Shown: positions 10,900 to 20,368 of the stretch, piece after piece
Layout of the letters: each line of letters begins with the position of its first letter
Numbering within the stretch: position 1 is the stretch's first letter
Assembly (NCBI RefSeq): GCF_004359215.1
Contig: NC_090610.1
Span: forward strand, 5,271,881 to 5,335,880
DNA: 64,000 bases
Reading direction: 5' to 3'
Origin: Bremia lactucae
Lineage: Eukaryota > Oomycota > Peronosporomycetes > Peronosporales > Peronosporaceae
Notes under the pieces: generated by a model
What the model was told of the DNA's origin: nothing
What the model saw: the letters and a program-made list of their open reading frames with translations, nothing else
The model's database searches: none
Position numbers and translations under genes: made by a program

Positions 10900-11900
10900 G
10901 TAGAATCAATAACGCTGAGCGAAAAGACCGACCTCTCGCTAGGAATAGCGGAGAACGCGGATCCGACGCTGTTGCGAAATCGTGACGGCGAGGCGGATCG
11001 TAAAAAACGGTTGGGGTCAGTAGGTGCGGAGCGCCCAACTGATCCGGCAACGTCAAATGAATTTGTTGGCCTTTTGACCAAAGTTGCTCCTCACACACAA
11101 ATATTGTGTGTAGTTACACCAGGGGATGACGTTAATCTCATCACCTTGAAAACTATAGTGGCATATTAGTTGTCACTAAAGTCCATAGTCGATTGTGGGA
11201 CGTCGAAATTTTTTATTGGACGCCAACCGCTAGAAGATCGCAGGGTCAACTTTAATAAGCACGATATCCCTTTAACGAGGATGACAGGGCGCCTAGCGAC
11301 ATGCGCATCTGTAACAGTAAAGAAACGCGTAGGTAATATCCAATACACGCTAAAGGGTAAACAGTATGATGATGATTTCATCGTACTGAATTTTAATGAC
11401 ATTTTGATATCATCCTTGGATTAACATTACTCAGAAAGCACGATCCATGACTAAACTGGCAGTATCAAGCCGTGGCGATGGCTGCCTTTCGTTAATCTGA
11501 TGGTCATCTGATGAACTTCTTGGAGCACAAGCGTGTGGATGTCCTAACAGGCATCGTCGAAGATTGACCACCCAATAAACCTGTGGTCAAAGGTTCCCAG
11601 GAACTTTTAATTATAAGATCCAAAGAGAAAACTGTAACATTTTGTGTTTTGGTAAATAACGGATCCAGCATAGGCGCTTATACGCTTGATCTAATAGCGC
11701 CCCCGAAATTAACTTTGGAGATAACTTAATCGCCAACGCTAGAACCGAAATGGTTTATGTGCGATCTGCAGAGTGGCAAAGTCAAGCAGATCTGCGTACT
11801 CGTCACAAATAACCAGTACGTGGTCGGTCGGCAAAATATTCCTGAGATTGAACGGGTTCTCAGCAGCTGGCGCGGCCAGTAGAAGTCGCGACTTAGCGTG
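10900..11900 (+). pseudogene. Protease region remnant (B2)
   Basis: 11170-11424 is an open stretch (84 aa) containing SIVDCGTSKFF, which resembles an aspartic protease active-site D-x-G with Cys at the middle position. 11568-11850 repeats the KPVVKGSQ block of B1. The gag/protease junction (10925-11180) is the part found inverted at the start of B1. Confidence 0.6.
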
Positions 11901-11934
11901 AGATTGGGACGGATTTTTTAGGTAATCCATCAAC

Positions 11935-12115
11935 CCTTTTGGCGCGAATGATTTTTGAGATTAACATAAAATTTATGCTTACGCGTAAGTGTAAGAACCT
12001 TTCGGAGTGGGTACGATGTACTGTAATGTCCGACGTTCTAGGATGGTTCTGCTATGAACGAAGACGTCATCAAAATAGCTCGCTTCAAAATGTCACGTTC
12101 CATCCAAGTCTTCTC
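11935..12115 (-). pseudogene. Inverted reverse transcriptase fragment (B2)
   Basis: The reverse complement encodes a SYFDDVFVH box and following residues that match 6160-6300 of B1. It is therefore RT sequence in the wrong orientation within an otherwise plus-strand element. It sits where the rest of RT and RNase H should be. Confidence 0.8.
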
Positions 12116-12119
12116 ATCG

Positions 12120-12690
12120 ATAACACTTTTGTCCATCGATGAGTATGAATTCGTCCGCAAGTACATACATACAGTCTAGCGAGATTCGTCAACGGGTGAA
12201 GCTTAGTGCTTCATCCTGTGCTCGGTTACAACCTTTGCCTGTTTCGGTAGATCTTTTACAGTCTGTATCCGTGGACTGCGTCTTCGGAATTCCCGACGAC
12301 GAACATAAGAATAATGGTATTCTCGGTTTTGTTGATCGTTTCAGCGAAATGGTTCATCTTGCTGCAGTATTGGATCACAGCCAAAGGTTTTGCTCGTGTC
12401 TTTGTTGACTCGATATATATATAGTTTCGACTGCATGGGTTTCTCAGATCGAGACCCTGAATTCACGGCGGAATGTTGGAAACTGTGTTCAAATCATTTG
12501 GAGCACAGTTGAAAATCTCAACGTCTGTTTATCCTGAAACAGATGGTCTAACGGAGCGAGCACACCGTATTCTAGAAGAGATACTTTGCGGATACAACCC
12601 CATTTATTCAACAATTGAGTGCATGCTCTACAAAGCATACCTCATTTTTCGTGAATGGCTTACGCCATCCACGTATACCCACCTCTTTTG
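12120..12690 (+). pseudogene. Integrase core remnant (B2)
   Basis: Shows SVSVDCVFGIPDDEHK with the first catalytic Asp, GFVDRFSEMVHLAAV, a degraded second block, and SVYPETDGLTERAHRILEE with the Glu. One frameshift or stop lies near 12410-12430. Confidence 0.8.
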
Positions 12691-12699
12691 AGAGTGACT

Positions 12700-13790
12700 C
12701 TTATTCAAGGGGGGAGGCACTCGCTCGAGCAAGCAACCTTCTAGCTTGCTCGTCGCGCATTAGCACTAATGTCAATGCGAAGAATACCAATGTTGATTTA
12801 ATTAACATTGGAGTGGACAAATTCAGTAATAACAATAATGTTAATACTGACTTTGATGACGTTGCTGAAATACTCATCATCGAAAACAACATTGTATTGA
12901 GAGCGATAATACTCTTAATAATGAAGAGATGTAATTTCCTGTTGGCTAGAGAAGCAGTGGCTCACTTGGACAGGAATCCATCGCTGATGCGGTGGACCGA
13001 TAGAAATGGAACTCTGACAAAAATGGAAGAGCAAACATACTGTCATTTAATGTTAATGACCTAGTCCTAATGTTTACATTAAACCTACCAAAACATGTAG
13101 TGACGAATGTAGGCGGTAATAAATTACTTTTAAGGTATATCGGCCCGTTTCGTCTACTACATCGCCAAGGCAATGCATACACGATCGAGCTGCCTCGTAG
13201 TATGCTACGTTTTATTTCGGGCGTCTCCGCCCGTACCATCACTTCGAGGCTTCTCCCGATACCAGATTACACTGGAACGGTCTAGGGCATCCGCCAAAGC
13301 CTGACGGTTCCGAGCCAAAGCCTTATTGTCTCGGAACAGAGTCTGATTCTCTTGAACAAGACGATCCACTCTTTCCTCCAAGGAAGAGATCTTATGACAG
13401 CTGTCACCAGCTCGTTTTAAAAGAATAATGTGTACTTTCGTTCTCAAGTTGATCAGTCGCAACCTGCGCACAACTGGTCACGAGAACCATAATCAATCGT
13501 CACCGCTTAATCGCGGCGACAGGATCGCCCGTAATAAATGTCCCCCCTCAAATATTTAAGAGGGTGATCCAAATCACAATGTAGATCAAGCGAAGCGAAG
13601 CCAATTTTACCTTCCCCTCCACACGCATTAATGAATTCAGGTGGCGAGAAGCCTTTTCTTGCTAAAGTTTTTCGGGACACTGTGAGGTAAAAGGGAGTTC
13701 GAGCGAGTTATCTCGTTCGTTGGCGAGGGCATCCACCCTCGCATGATAGTTGGAAAACTCGTTCCCAACTGATGTTGGACATTCGGGTCT
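12700..13790 (+). pseudogene. Integrase C-terminal GPF module and chromodomain (B2)
   Basis: 13070-13285 is an open stretch with LLLRYIGPFRLLHRQGNAYT and LPRSML, the GPF module. 13640-13790 encodes SYLVRWRGHPPSHDSW and RSQLMLDI, a recognisable chromodomain. The plus frame of the linker between them has many stops, whereas the minus strand is open there. Confidence 0.75.
13205..13471 (-). CDS. Antisense coiled-coil frame overlapping the B2 integrase-chromodomain linker
   Basis: An uninterrupted 88-aa frame antisense to pol. It reads as a charged coiled coil with heptad-like leucines (ISSLEERVDRLVQENQTLFR, then NRQALADAL). The corresponding region of B1 (about 8790-8990, minus) keeps RVDRLV.ENQT and a LANERN..SLHNEL helix. 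Together with the upstream minus-strand frame at 14716-14117 it probably forms the C-terminal part of one antisense element gene, now broken by stops between about 13480 and 14110. Function unknown. A structural or Gag-like role would be speculation. Confidence 0.45.
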   Translation of the reverse strand: MRRLRLINLRTKVHIILLKRAGDSCHKISSLEERVDRLVQENQTLFRDNKALARNRQALADALDRSSVIWYREKPRSDGTGGDARNKT

Positions 13791-14116
13791 CGTGCTGCAG
13801 CGCAACGGGACCCATCCTCCTCGACAGAAGGTCCATCGGAGAACGAATGCTTCTCGTGCTTGCACAAGGATTGGAGGTTCTGGATCTCTTGACGCATCTT
13901 GTAAGATGAGGTCCTTCAATAAGAATCTTAAGGGGATATACTTCCTTAGGGCACGACCTGCACTCTAAAAACAGCATGGACATGAGACCCCCCCATGAGA
14001 GGCAAGGTATCCCTGCCTCTCTAGACACACGGTGCAGCTTATAGCGTGCAACGACTACGGTCGTTTCTCGAACCGTTCACAGAAAGCATTTAGCTTGTCA
14101 AGTCAGACCTCACGGC

Positions 14117-14716
14117 CTACATTATGCACATTACTATATTGTCATCGATGCCTTTTTCCGGCATCGATGAACAATTCCGGTTTATCCTTACCAGGCTTGT
14201 GAAGCCTGGATGAGTCGAATAACGGAGTATGTATCGATCGTTGGTCATGTCAGACCAACGAATCGGGTTACCCTTAGAGGGCAACCAAGACTTCTTATTA
14301 GGTGCGAATCGCAACGTATTGCGGCCCCTCTCCTGTTCGCTCATGTAAATCATTACGTTAACTTGAACCATGGAGCGATCCCTAGAATCATTCCTTTCCT
14401 GGTGATTCAAACTATCCCCACCAGCAGCACTCTTCCCTTCACGACCACTTAGCTCCTGGTGACGCATACTAATGTCACCAGAGTGATCATCGCCCAAGGA
14501 GGCATCATCAGAATACTCCCCACCAAAGAGGTCCAACGAGTCGAACAACCTCGTCATCACCTCTCTGATTGTCACGTTAGAATCCAAAGGTTTAACGGAC
14601 TCGGCCTTTACAGTAGATACTGAGTCGGGCGATGCAGGTGACTTGGTCCAGCGACCTGCAATTGGATAAGCAGGTGACTTGTCACCGTCATTTGCGATGT
14701 CATCAACAGATGACAT
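14117..14716 (-). CDS. Antisense element ORF, N-terminal part (B2)
   Basis: A 199-aa frame on the strand opposite to B2 pol, starting at 14716 (MSSVDDIANDGDKSP). It is Ser/Asp/Arg-rich with low-complexity acidic and basic patches and matches no domain I recognise. It lies downstream of the chromodomain and reads toward it, which is the same layout as the antisense frames of family A. A 16-nt hairpin (14803-14840) lies about 90 nt upstream of its start. It could be a real element gene or, less likely, a fragment of an inverted neighbour. Confidence 0.45.
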   Translation of the reverse strand: MSSVDDIANDGDKSPAYPIAGRWTKSPASPDSVSTVKAESVKPLDSNVTIREVMTRLFDSLDLFGGEYSDDASLGDDHSGDISMRHQELSGREGKSAAGGDSLNHQERNDSRDRSMVQVNVMIYMSEQERGRNTLRFAPNKKSWLPSKGNPIRWSDMTNDRYILRYSTHPGFTSLVRINRNCSSMPEKGIDDNIVMCIM

Positions 14717-14802
14717 GTTCTAGTCACCTCGAATGGGAGTAGGAGGTGACGTATTCCCCACAGTAGACGCATTAGCATCTACTGAAACATTTGCATTACC
14801 AA

Positions 14803-14840
14803 AAGCTGGTAGCTGCACTGATTCGTGCAGCTGCCAGCTT
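14803..14840. promoter_or_regulatory. Hairpin upstream of the B2 antisense ORF
   Basis: AAGCTGGTAGCTGCAC (14803-14818) and GTGCAGCTGCCAGCTT (14825-14840) pair over 16 nt with one mismatch and a 6-nt loop. It lies 5' of the antisense frame that starts at 14716. A regulatory role is only an inference from position. Confidence 0.4.
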
Positions 14841-14906
14841 TGCGGCCTCACGGGCCACGCGCACAGACTTATTCGTCGAGTAATGGGAAAAAATGGTATT
14901 TTAGAT

Positions 14907-15420
14907 TAAACCAATAATGCAAAACTACAGGGGAAGACATAATAGTATTTCCCGTCATCCTACATCAGTCACTATAGTGTCTGTTGGGTGAGGGTGTTGT
15001 AACGTTGTGTCCCTCTACATAAGTATTATTTTATATAAGAGGAATAATAAATATCATTTCCTATGAGGGAATATAAATAAAGAAGTACAAAATTATTATC
15101 TGTATAAATTTTGACTTTAATAATTTGAAAAAAAAAATATTATCAAATTTGAAAATATCGACTATTATTATTAATACCAATAATGCAAAATATAGGAGAT
15201 GACATAATAGTATTTTCTGTCACCCTACATCAGTCACTATAGTGGCTGTTGGTTAAGGGTGATGTAACGGGGTGTCCCGGTACATAAGTATTATTTTCTA
15301 TAGGAGGAATAATAAATATTATTTCCTATGAAAGGAATTAAATAAAGAAGTACAAAATTATTATCGTTATTAATTTTGACTCAAATAGTTCCAATATTAC
15401 CAAGTTTGGTAATATTAATG
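14907..15420 (+). repeat. Tandem pair of LTR-C fragments (two units of about 267 bp)
   Basis: The stretch starting CCAATAATGCAAAA at about 14907 recurs at about 15175. Each unit contains an LTR start (TGTAACG, 14998 and 15263) followed by the AT-rich GGAATAATAAATAT body. The same LTR body occurs inverted at 40880-41200 and 63490-63728. The unit includes about 90 bp upstream of the LTR start, so the duplication is not simply two LTRs. Confidence 0.7.
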
Positions 15421-15626
15421 CCAGAAGACATAGGGATAAATTCGACAGGTCTTTAACTTTGGATTTCTGTCTACTGTAACAAATTCCTCGGTTTTGCTTT
15501 GTTGTTTATGCGAATTGATGCTGTAAATGCCAAATCTAATTGCAATCATCATAGTCTGTCCAGCGATAAAACAACAAGTCAAGTAGCAGCAATCAATTGC
15601 ATCAAAATTCCCATTCACGATCTTGT

Positions 15627-17922
15627 CTATCGGCGTTCACGGTCTCGAAAACGGTCACGGTCGCCATAGCGCTCACGACTTCGACTTCGATCTCGATCAT
15701 AGTAGTCACTATTCGGTCGTTGTGGACGATAATTTCGACTTCGATCCGAGCGAGTATACTCTTCGCCATAGTGTTCGTTGCGCTCCCGACGACCGCTACG
15801 CTCGCCCCGTTGCCGCAAAAAGCGATTTTGGTCATTGGCCTTTGACGAGTTTCCATTAATGGCAGCCGCTGCTGCCATTTCTTCATGATGCCGTTTCTTA
15901 GATTGATATTCGTGAGTCGAAGACACGCAAAATTTCGGAAGGCTGTACATCAAACTATCACAGTGAACAACTCGCAAAAAAAACACATCTTTTACGAGTC
16001 TCAAAACGTACTCGCGCGGTTTACATGTCTGTACTCGCCAAAAGTAATCGTGATTCATAGCTTCTGCAGCAGTAATACGCTTTGACGGATCAAGCTGCAA
16101 AAGCTTTTCTAATAAATCAATAGCATGCGGTGGAAAACTAAACAACCATTAGTCCAGCAGTACAAAATAGAACCAAAGTACCGCACGCACTTGGTAAACC
16201 GCTCACGCAAAGGGCAAATGTATTTATCGTCCAACCGAAGATTCTCGGCTCCTGGTAGTGTAAAAAAATCAGGCCACGTGTCTTCAGTAGGCATGCCACA
16301 AAGCCCAAAAATCAATTGGAGCTGCCATTAAAATACCCAACGAATCAGTCTTCTCATTTTGAACGCCGATCACAAATAATTAGACAAACCTGCTCTGTTT
16401 CGGCCTTGCCCTGTAAAATGGGCTTGCCAAGTAAGAGTTCACCAAAAATGCACCCAATTGACCAGAGATCCACGGAAAAATCGTACGACGTTGATCCCAT
16501 GAGTAGTTCGGGTGGGCGATACCAAAGCGTCACAACTTTATTTGTATACCTCCCAGCTTTGGCATTCACTTCATTCCAAAACCTAGAAAGCCCAAAATCC
16601 CCAACCTTGAGCATACCTTGGTTATTCAAAAGCAAGTTTGACGCCTTGATATCGCGATGAATAATCTTATTGCGGTGCATGACAGCAATGCCCGTCAAAA
16701 GCTGCCGCATATAGCACTGGATTTGTGTCCGTGTAAATTTGACACGCGGATGATTCAAAAGCCCCGATAAATCGTGTTCCATGTACTCAAACGCGAAATA
16801 TAACGGTGGTCGCTTGCCTTCCTTCGGTGGAGCTGTAAACCAAATTGCCACAATTATATTAAAGAAGCTATCACGATAAATTACATACCACTAGATGAAA
16901 CAATCTCGTTTAGCTTCACAATATTCGGATGTTTCAAATATTTTAATATTTTCATCTCGCGAATCGAAGTGACAGGAAACTTTCGTAATATACGAGCTTG
17001 TTAGTTAAGAAATTAATCTACTTTCTAGACAAAGACTTACTCCATTCTTTTCGACATCCGGTCGAAGTTTCTTTAATGCAACAATGTCTTTGGTAACTTT
17101 ATGTTGACACTTGAACACTTCACTACGTATACATAAAATCAGCTTGTACTCTCGAGTGCCACACCAAGTTTACTTAACGTACCCATAAGTCCCCGAGCCG
17201 ACTTTGTCAATAATACTATAATTGCTAATGTCGCCAATATAAAAGCGTGGTCTCTTCATTGGTACTTCTTGCACGACCTCGGCCATAATCTCCCTTTCTC
17301 GGACAGCACTTCGCATGGATGCAATCACCGAAGACGAGGTATCAGCAGTATTGGTGGGGTCCATACTTACATCACTTTTTTCATGAATATCTTTTCTGTC
17401 TTTGGAACTAGCTTGTGTTGCTTCAAAATTATGTGGCTCATGACCCTCGTGAGAGGTCTGTACGGCGTTCTCGAGAGCTTCTGCCAATTTTATGGCGATC
17501 TTGGCACTAGGTGGAGAAAATGGAGGGTGTGGAGGGGGCGGTGGCGTGCCAAATGGACTTGCTACGGGTGGCGATGGCGGAGGAGGCGGCGTCGGAAAGC
17601 TCTGGGGTTCGTCAAATCTGCGCGTGTCGTCGTCATTTTCCTCTAATGGACGATACTTGGGCGGTGTGCAGGATGGCGGAAGCGGATCGAGTACGTCTTC
17701 GGGACAAGGAGGCAGTGGCGACGAAAAGCTAGAGCACTGTTTGACTTTCAATGACGCATTTGGACTGGAGTGTGGGGACGTGGATGCGGTTATCTGGTCC
17801 TGTGGGGCAACATTAAGAGATTTATTGCAGCGAGGTGGAGTCGATGTGGTTGTTGGAAGTGGAGAAAGAGGCGTGGACAGCGCAGGCGGTTTAGAAGAGG
17901 GAGATAACGCCTCCTCCTCCAT
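15627..17922 (-). CDS. Cyclin-dependent kinase, CDK12/13 (CTK1) type, seven exons
   Basis: Probable kinase of the RNA polymerase II C-terminal domain, nuclear, partner of a cyclin K/T-like subunit (inferred from family). Exons: 17922-17174, 17122-17041, 16979-16889, 16832-16390, 16321-16191, 16137-16012, 15954-15627 (1950 nt, 649 aa, all phases closed, introns 51-69 nt). Residues 1-230 are Pro/Ser-rich and low complexity, with PPPPPSPP-type runs that could bind SH3/WW partners. Kinase features: GSGTYG loop (242-247), VALKK lysine (about 267), PVTSIRE helix in place of PSTAIRE (279-285), HRDIKASN (366-373), DFG (386-388), activation-loop Thr in YTNKVVTLWYRPPE (about 404). The C-terminus has the HEYQSKKR block of CDK12-like kinases and ends in an Arg/Ser/Asp-rich tail. 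It is divergent from the RING gene, with about 280 bp between starts. Confidence 0.9.
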
Positions 17923-18200
17923 GTTTGGCCTTTTTTGGTTTGCACAGTTTAGAGCAAAAGTGCATTTTTAGCTTTTATTTAAAATAGCAGGTCATCTTTT
18001 AGTTGTAATATTATTATTAAAGCTCTTTGCGATACTACATAAAAGAGAGTATAAAATTTAGACAGGTGTTGTTGACCCAACAATCACGATAAACATGACA
18101 TCGTTCGATGACTTGGCTTTCGCGGACGTCAACGTGTGTGGCTAGCATTAAAGCTCACTTAGCATGACTAATATTTTACCTTTGCTCTGTGAAAGGCTAT

Positions 18201-19582
18201 GATGGCAGCAGCAGTGTCGCAGCTCTTTTGCAGAGACTGCAACGAGATCTCACAAACAACGACTGCAGGCGAGCGATTGCGCGTTAAAATTTGCGGATGT
18301 AGTGTATTAACTCCCATATTTTGAAGCTGTAGACGGCAAGCGCTGCTTAATTTGCGGCTGTGATTTAGTGCGTCGGCAAGAACTAATAGCGACGGAAGAA
18401 GTACTGCGAAATCGTATTTTGCCATCCTTGTAGCTTGTATCTGAAACTTGTGACAGACTGCTGCATTCAATAGCTCTGAGACGAGTGCGGAGACGCTACA
18501 GACGATAATGATGCACTTGCTGACAAATAATAACTGGAATGGAGCAGGCGACGTAGGAGCGCGTCGACCTGCGTCTGACGAAGCGGGTTAGTACAGGAAT
18601 GCTGCGAATACTTTATTGTGTCATTTTTAATTTTTCTATGAGCAACAGTAAAAAATCTGGGGTCTTTTTCTGCCGACCAGGCGTCGACGGTGGAAGTTGC
18701 GATTATCGTAGAGGGAATCAAAGGCGAGGTGGGTTTTTTTAAAATATATATATATAATATTGATTTAATCATATTCGTAAGTGTTGTTGCTAGGTGATCG
18801 CTATTCCCGGCAATTTTGGTCCATGCGAATCGCTTCAGGAAAAGAAAATGGTCATTGCTGATCCTTTCGATGGGGCAAGCGCTTTCCACAATTTTAGTGA
18901 ATTAAAGGAAAAGGTGAGCTTGACTTTTTACGGCGTGCTTGACGCTTGATTGTGTTATTCTTGTAACGAGGCAGATCGTCGTGATGATCCGTGGAGGCTG
19001 TACATTTGCACAAAAAATTCTTCGAGCTCAAGCTGCAGGTGCTGTTGGTGTGCTTATCGTTCAGACCGCCGATGTATGGCCTTATACGATGACAGACTCC
19101 AGTGGCGAAATTGTGAAAATCCCAGCATTTATGATGAGCGCTAAAGTTGGCGAACGGTGCGCTTTGGGGCATTACATACATAGCCTTAAGTGGAAATTAT
19201 TAATCCTTTGATACGTAGATTCGTAGCTTTTCTCCGTACCAAATACCAAGAAGGTATTACGGCCACTTTTATTGTCCGGAAGGACGCGCGCGAGTGCGCT
19301 ATCTGTCAAGTGGACATGTTGATGGGCGCGCGAGTCACGAAAATGCCGTGTCAGGTACAAATTGTGACCGATGATTGGTAATTCACGCATTAACTTTTTT
19401 TAATGGCGACACAGCACATGTTTCACACTGCGTGCCTGCACGAGTGGCTGCAGATTGGCAATTCATGCCCAATCTGCCGTGTTGAAATCGCAGCCAAGGG
19501 TGATGCAAACCACCAGAATTCGAGGCACTCACAGAGCGCGCAGCAACGCGGAGATTTCGCATGGAGCGAATGGTTTTCTTAA
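18201..19582 (+). CDS. PA-domain RING-H2 E3 ubiquitin ligase (at least six exons)
   Basis: Membrane-traffic-type E3 ligase with a protease-associated domain followed by RING-H2, as in the RNF13/GRAIL class. Secure exons: 18457-18586, 18649-18728, 18794-18913, 18975-19156, 19219-19354, 19415-19582 (816 nt, all phases closed). The PA domain spans 18794-19156 (VIAIPGNFGPC, MIRGGCTFAQKILRAQAAGA). The RING-H2 motif is ECAICQVDM, PCQHMFH, CLHEW and CPIC. The 5' part (18201-18430) encodes FCRDCNEIS and RCLICGCDLVRRQE, suggesting a zinc ribbon. Joining it needs introns of only about 25-34 nt, or frameshifts. No transmembrane segment is seen between the PA and RING domains, which is unusual for the class. 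RPA12 starts about 100 bp downstream on the same strand. Confidence 0.8.
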
Positions 19583-19678
19583 AATTAATGAATTTTCCTA
19601 GTGGGCTTTTTTAAAAACGACGACAATTTGGGTTTTATTAATATAAATTAAGTGGCTGAAAGAGCAAGGAGGTTCGCT

Positions 19679-20120
19679 ATGCCAACGACATTCTTCTCGT
19701 CAAGCGCCGTGACATCCGGACCGGCCTTCTGTCCACACTGTGGGACCATCTTGGACCATCCAGACACCAATAACATTGTGTGTTCTGCGTGCGAGCACCG
19801 CTGCCGATACGAAGGTGCGTCTCTTCATTCCGTTGCGGTACTATTTAAACTTTCATAATACATATTGTTTGCTCGCAGATTTTCCATCGCTTACTTTCAT
19901 AACTTATAGTGAAGACAGACCAAAGCCTAAATGGTTGGATGCTGAAGTTGGAATGAGCGAGGTCACGGGCCCGGCCCGTGCTACCGTTGAGGAGACGTGT
20001 CCAAAGTGTGGCAATCGTGAAATGGAATTTTACACGCTGCAGCTCCGCTCTGCCGATGAAGGTCAAACGGTCTTTTATGAGTGTAAGAAGTGTGGACACA
20101 AGTCTTCAGTCAACAACTAA
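19679..20120 (+). CDS. DNA-directed RNA polymerase I subunit RPA12 (two exons)
   Basis: Small zinc subunit of RNA polymerase I, nucleolar, needed for transcript cleavage and termination in known orthologues. Exons 19679-19814 and 19879-20120 with a 64-nt intron (phase 1) give 125 aa, matching the usual length of about 120-126 aa. N-terminal zinc ribbon: CPHCG...CSACEH. C-terminal TFIIS-like ribbon: CPKCGN...RSADEGQTVFYECKKCG, with the invariant acidic hairpin residues D and E (ADEGQT). An upstream GTG at 19652 is in frame, but ATG 19679 is the natural start. It converges on the M96-like gene at 20369. Confidence 0.95.
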
Positions 20121-20368
20121 GCAGTTGAGAGTTTTCTCATTACCTAGAATAATATATAAAACGGCCCTCTGTTCAAGTTGGCATGTATGTCTAATTAGCA
20201 CAATTATTTACATTCATCTAGTTAAAACTTTTCTGATATAGTTTCAAGGTGTAAATTATCGCATATTGCAGGTTAATTAAATGAGAACCGTAATATACTG
20301 GTTTACTTTTTTTAATTAACTGAATCCTCATCATTTGCAACCGCTACAAAGGTCCTTTATTAATAAAT

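Larger units (their letters stand above)
9454..14890 (+). mobile_element. Ty3/gypsy retroelement copy B2 (decayed)
   Basis: Order: primer-binding site, gag (9480-10870), protease (11000-11900), an inverted RT fragment (11935-12115), integrase (12120-12690), GPF module (13070-13260), chromodomain (about 13640-13790), and an antisense reading frame (14716 back to about 13205). Most of the reverse transcriptase and RNase H is missing. It is the sister copy of B1. Confidence 0.85.

Noticed and set aside
13637..14028. Three overlapping minus-strand frames between the two parts of the B2 antisense gene
   Set aside because: They are probably pieces of the broken antisense gene in different frames. 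I could not decide which segments are genuine, so they are not listed as separate genes.
17492..17971. A 159-aa glycine-rich plus-strand frame
   Set aside because: It is the antisense reading of the proline-rich N-terminus of the CDK12-like kinase. Gly runs mirror the Pro codons.
18467..18889. A 140-aa minus-strand frame across the RING gene
   Set aside because: It lies antisense to two proven exons and an AT-rich intron of the RING gene and has no family marks.
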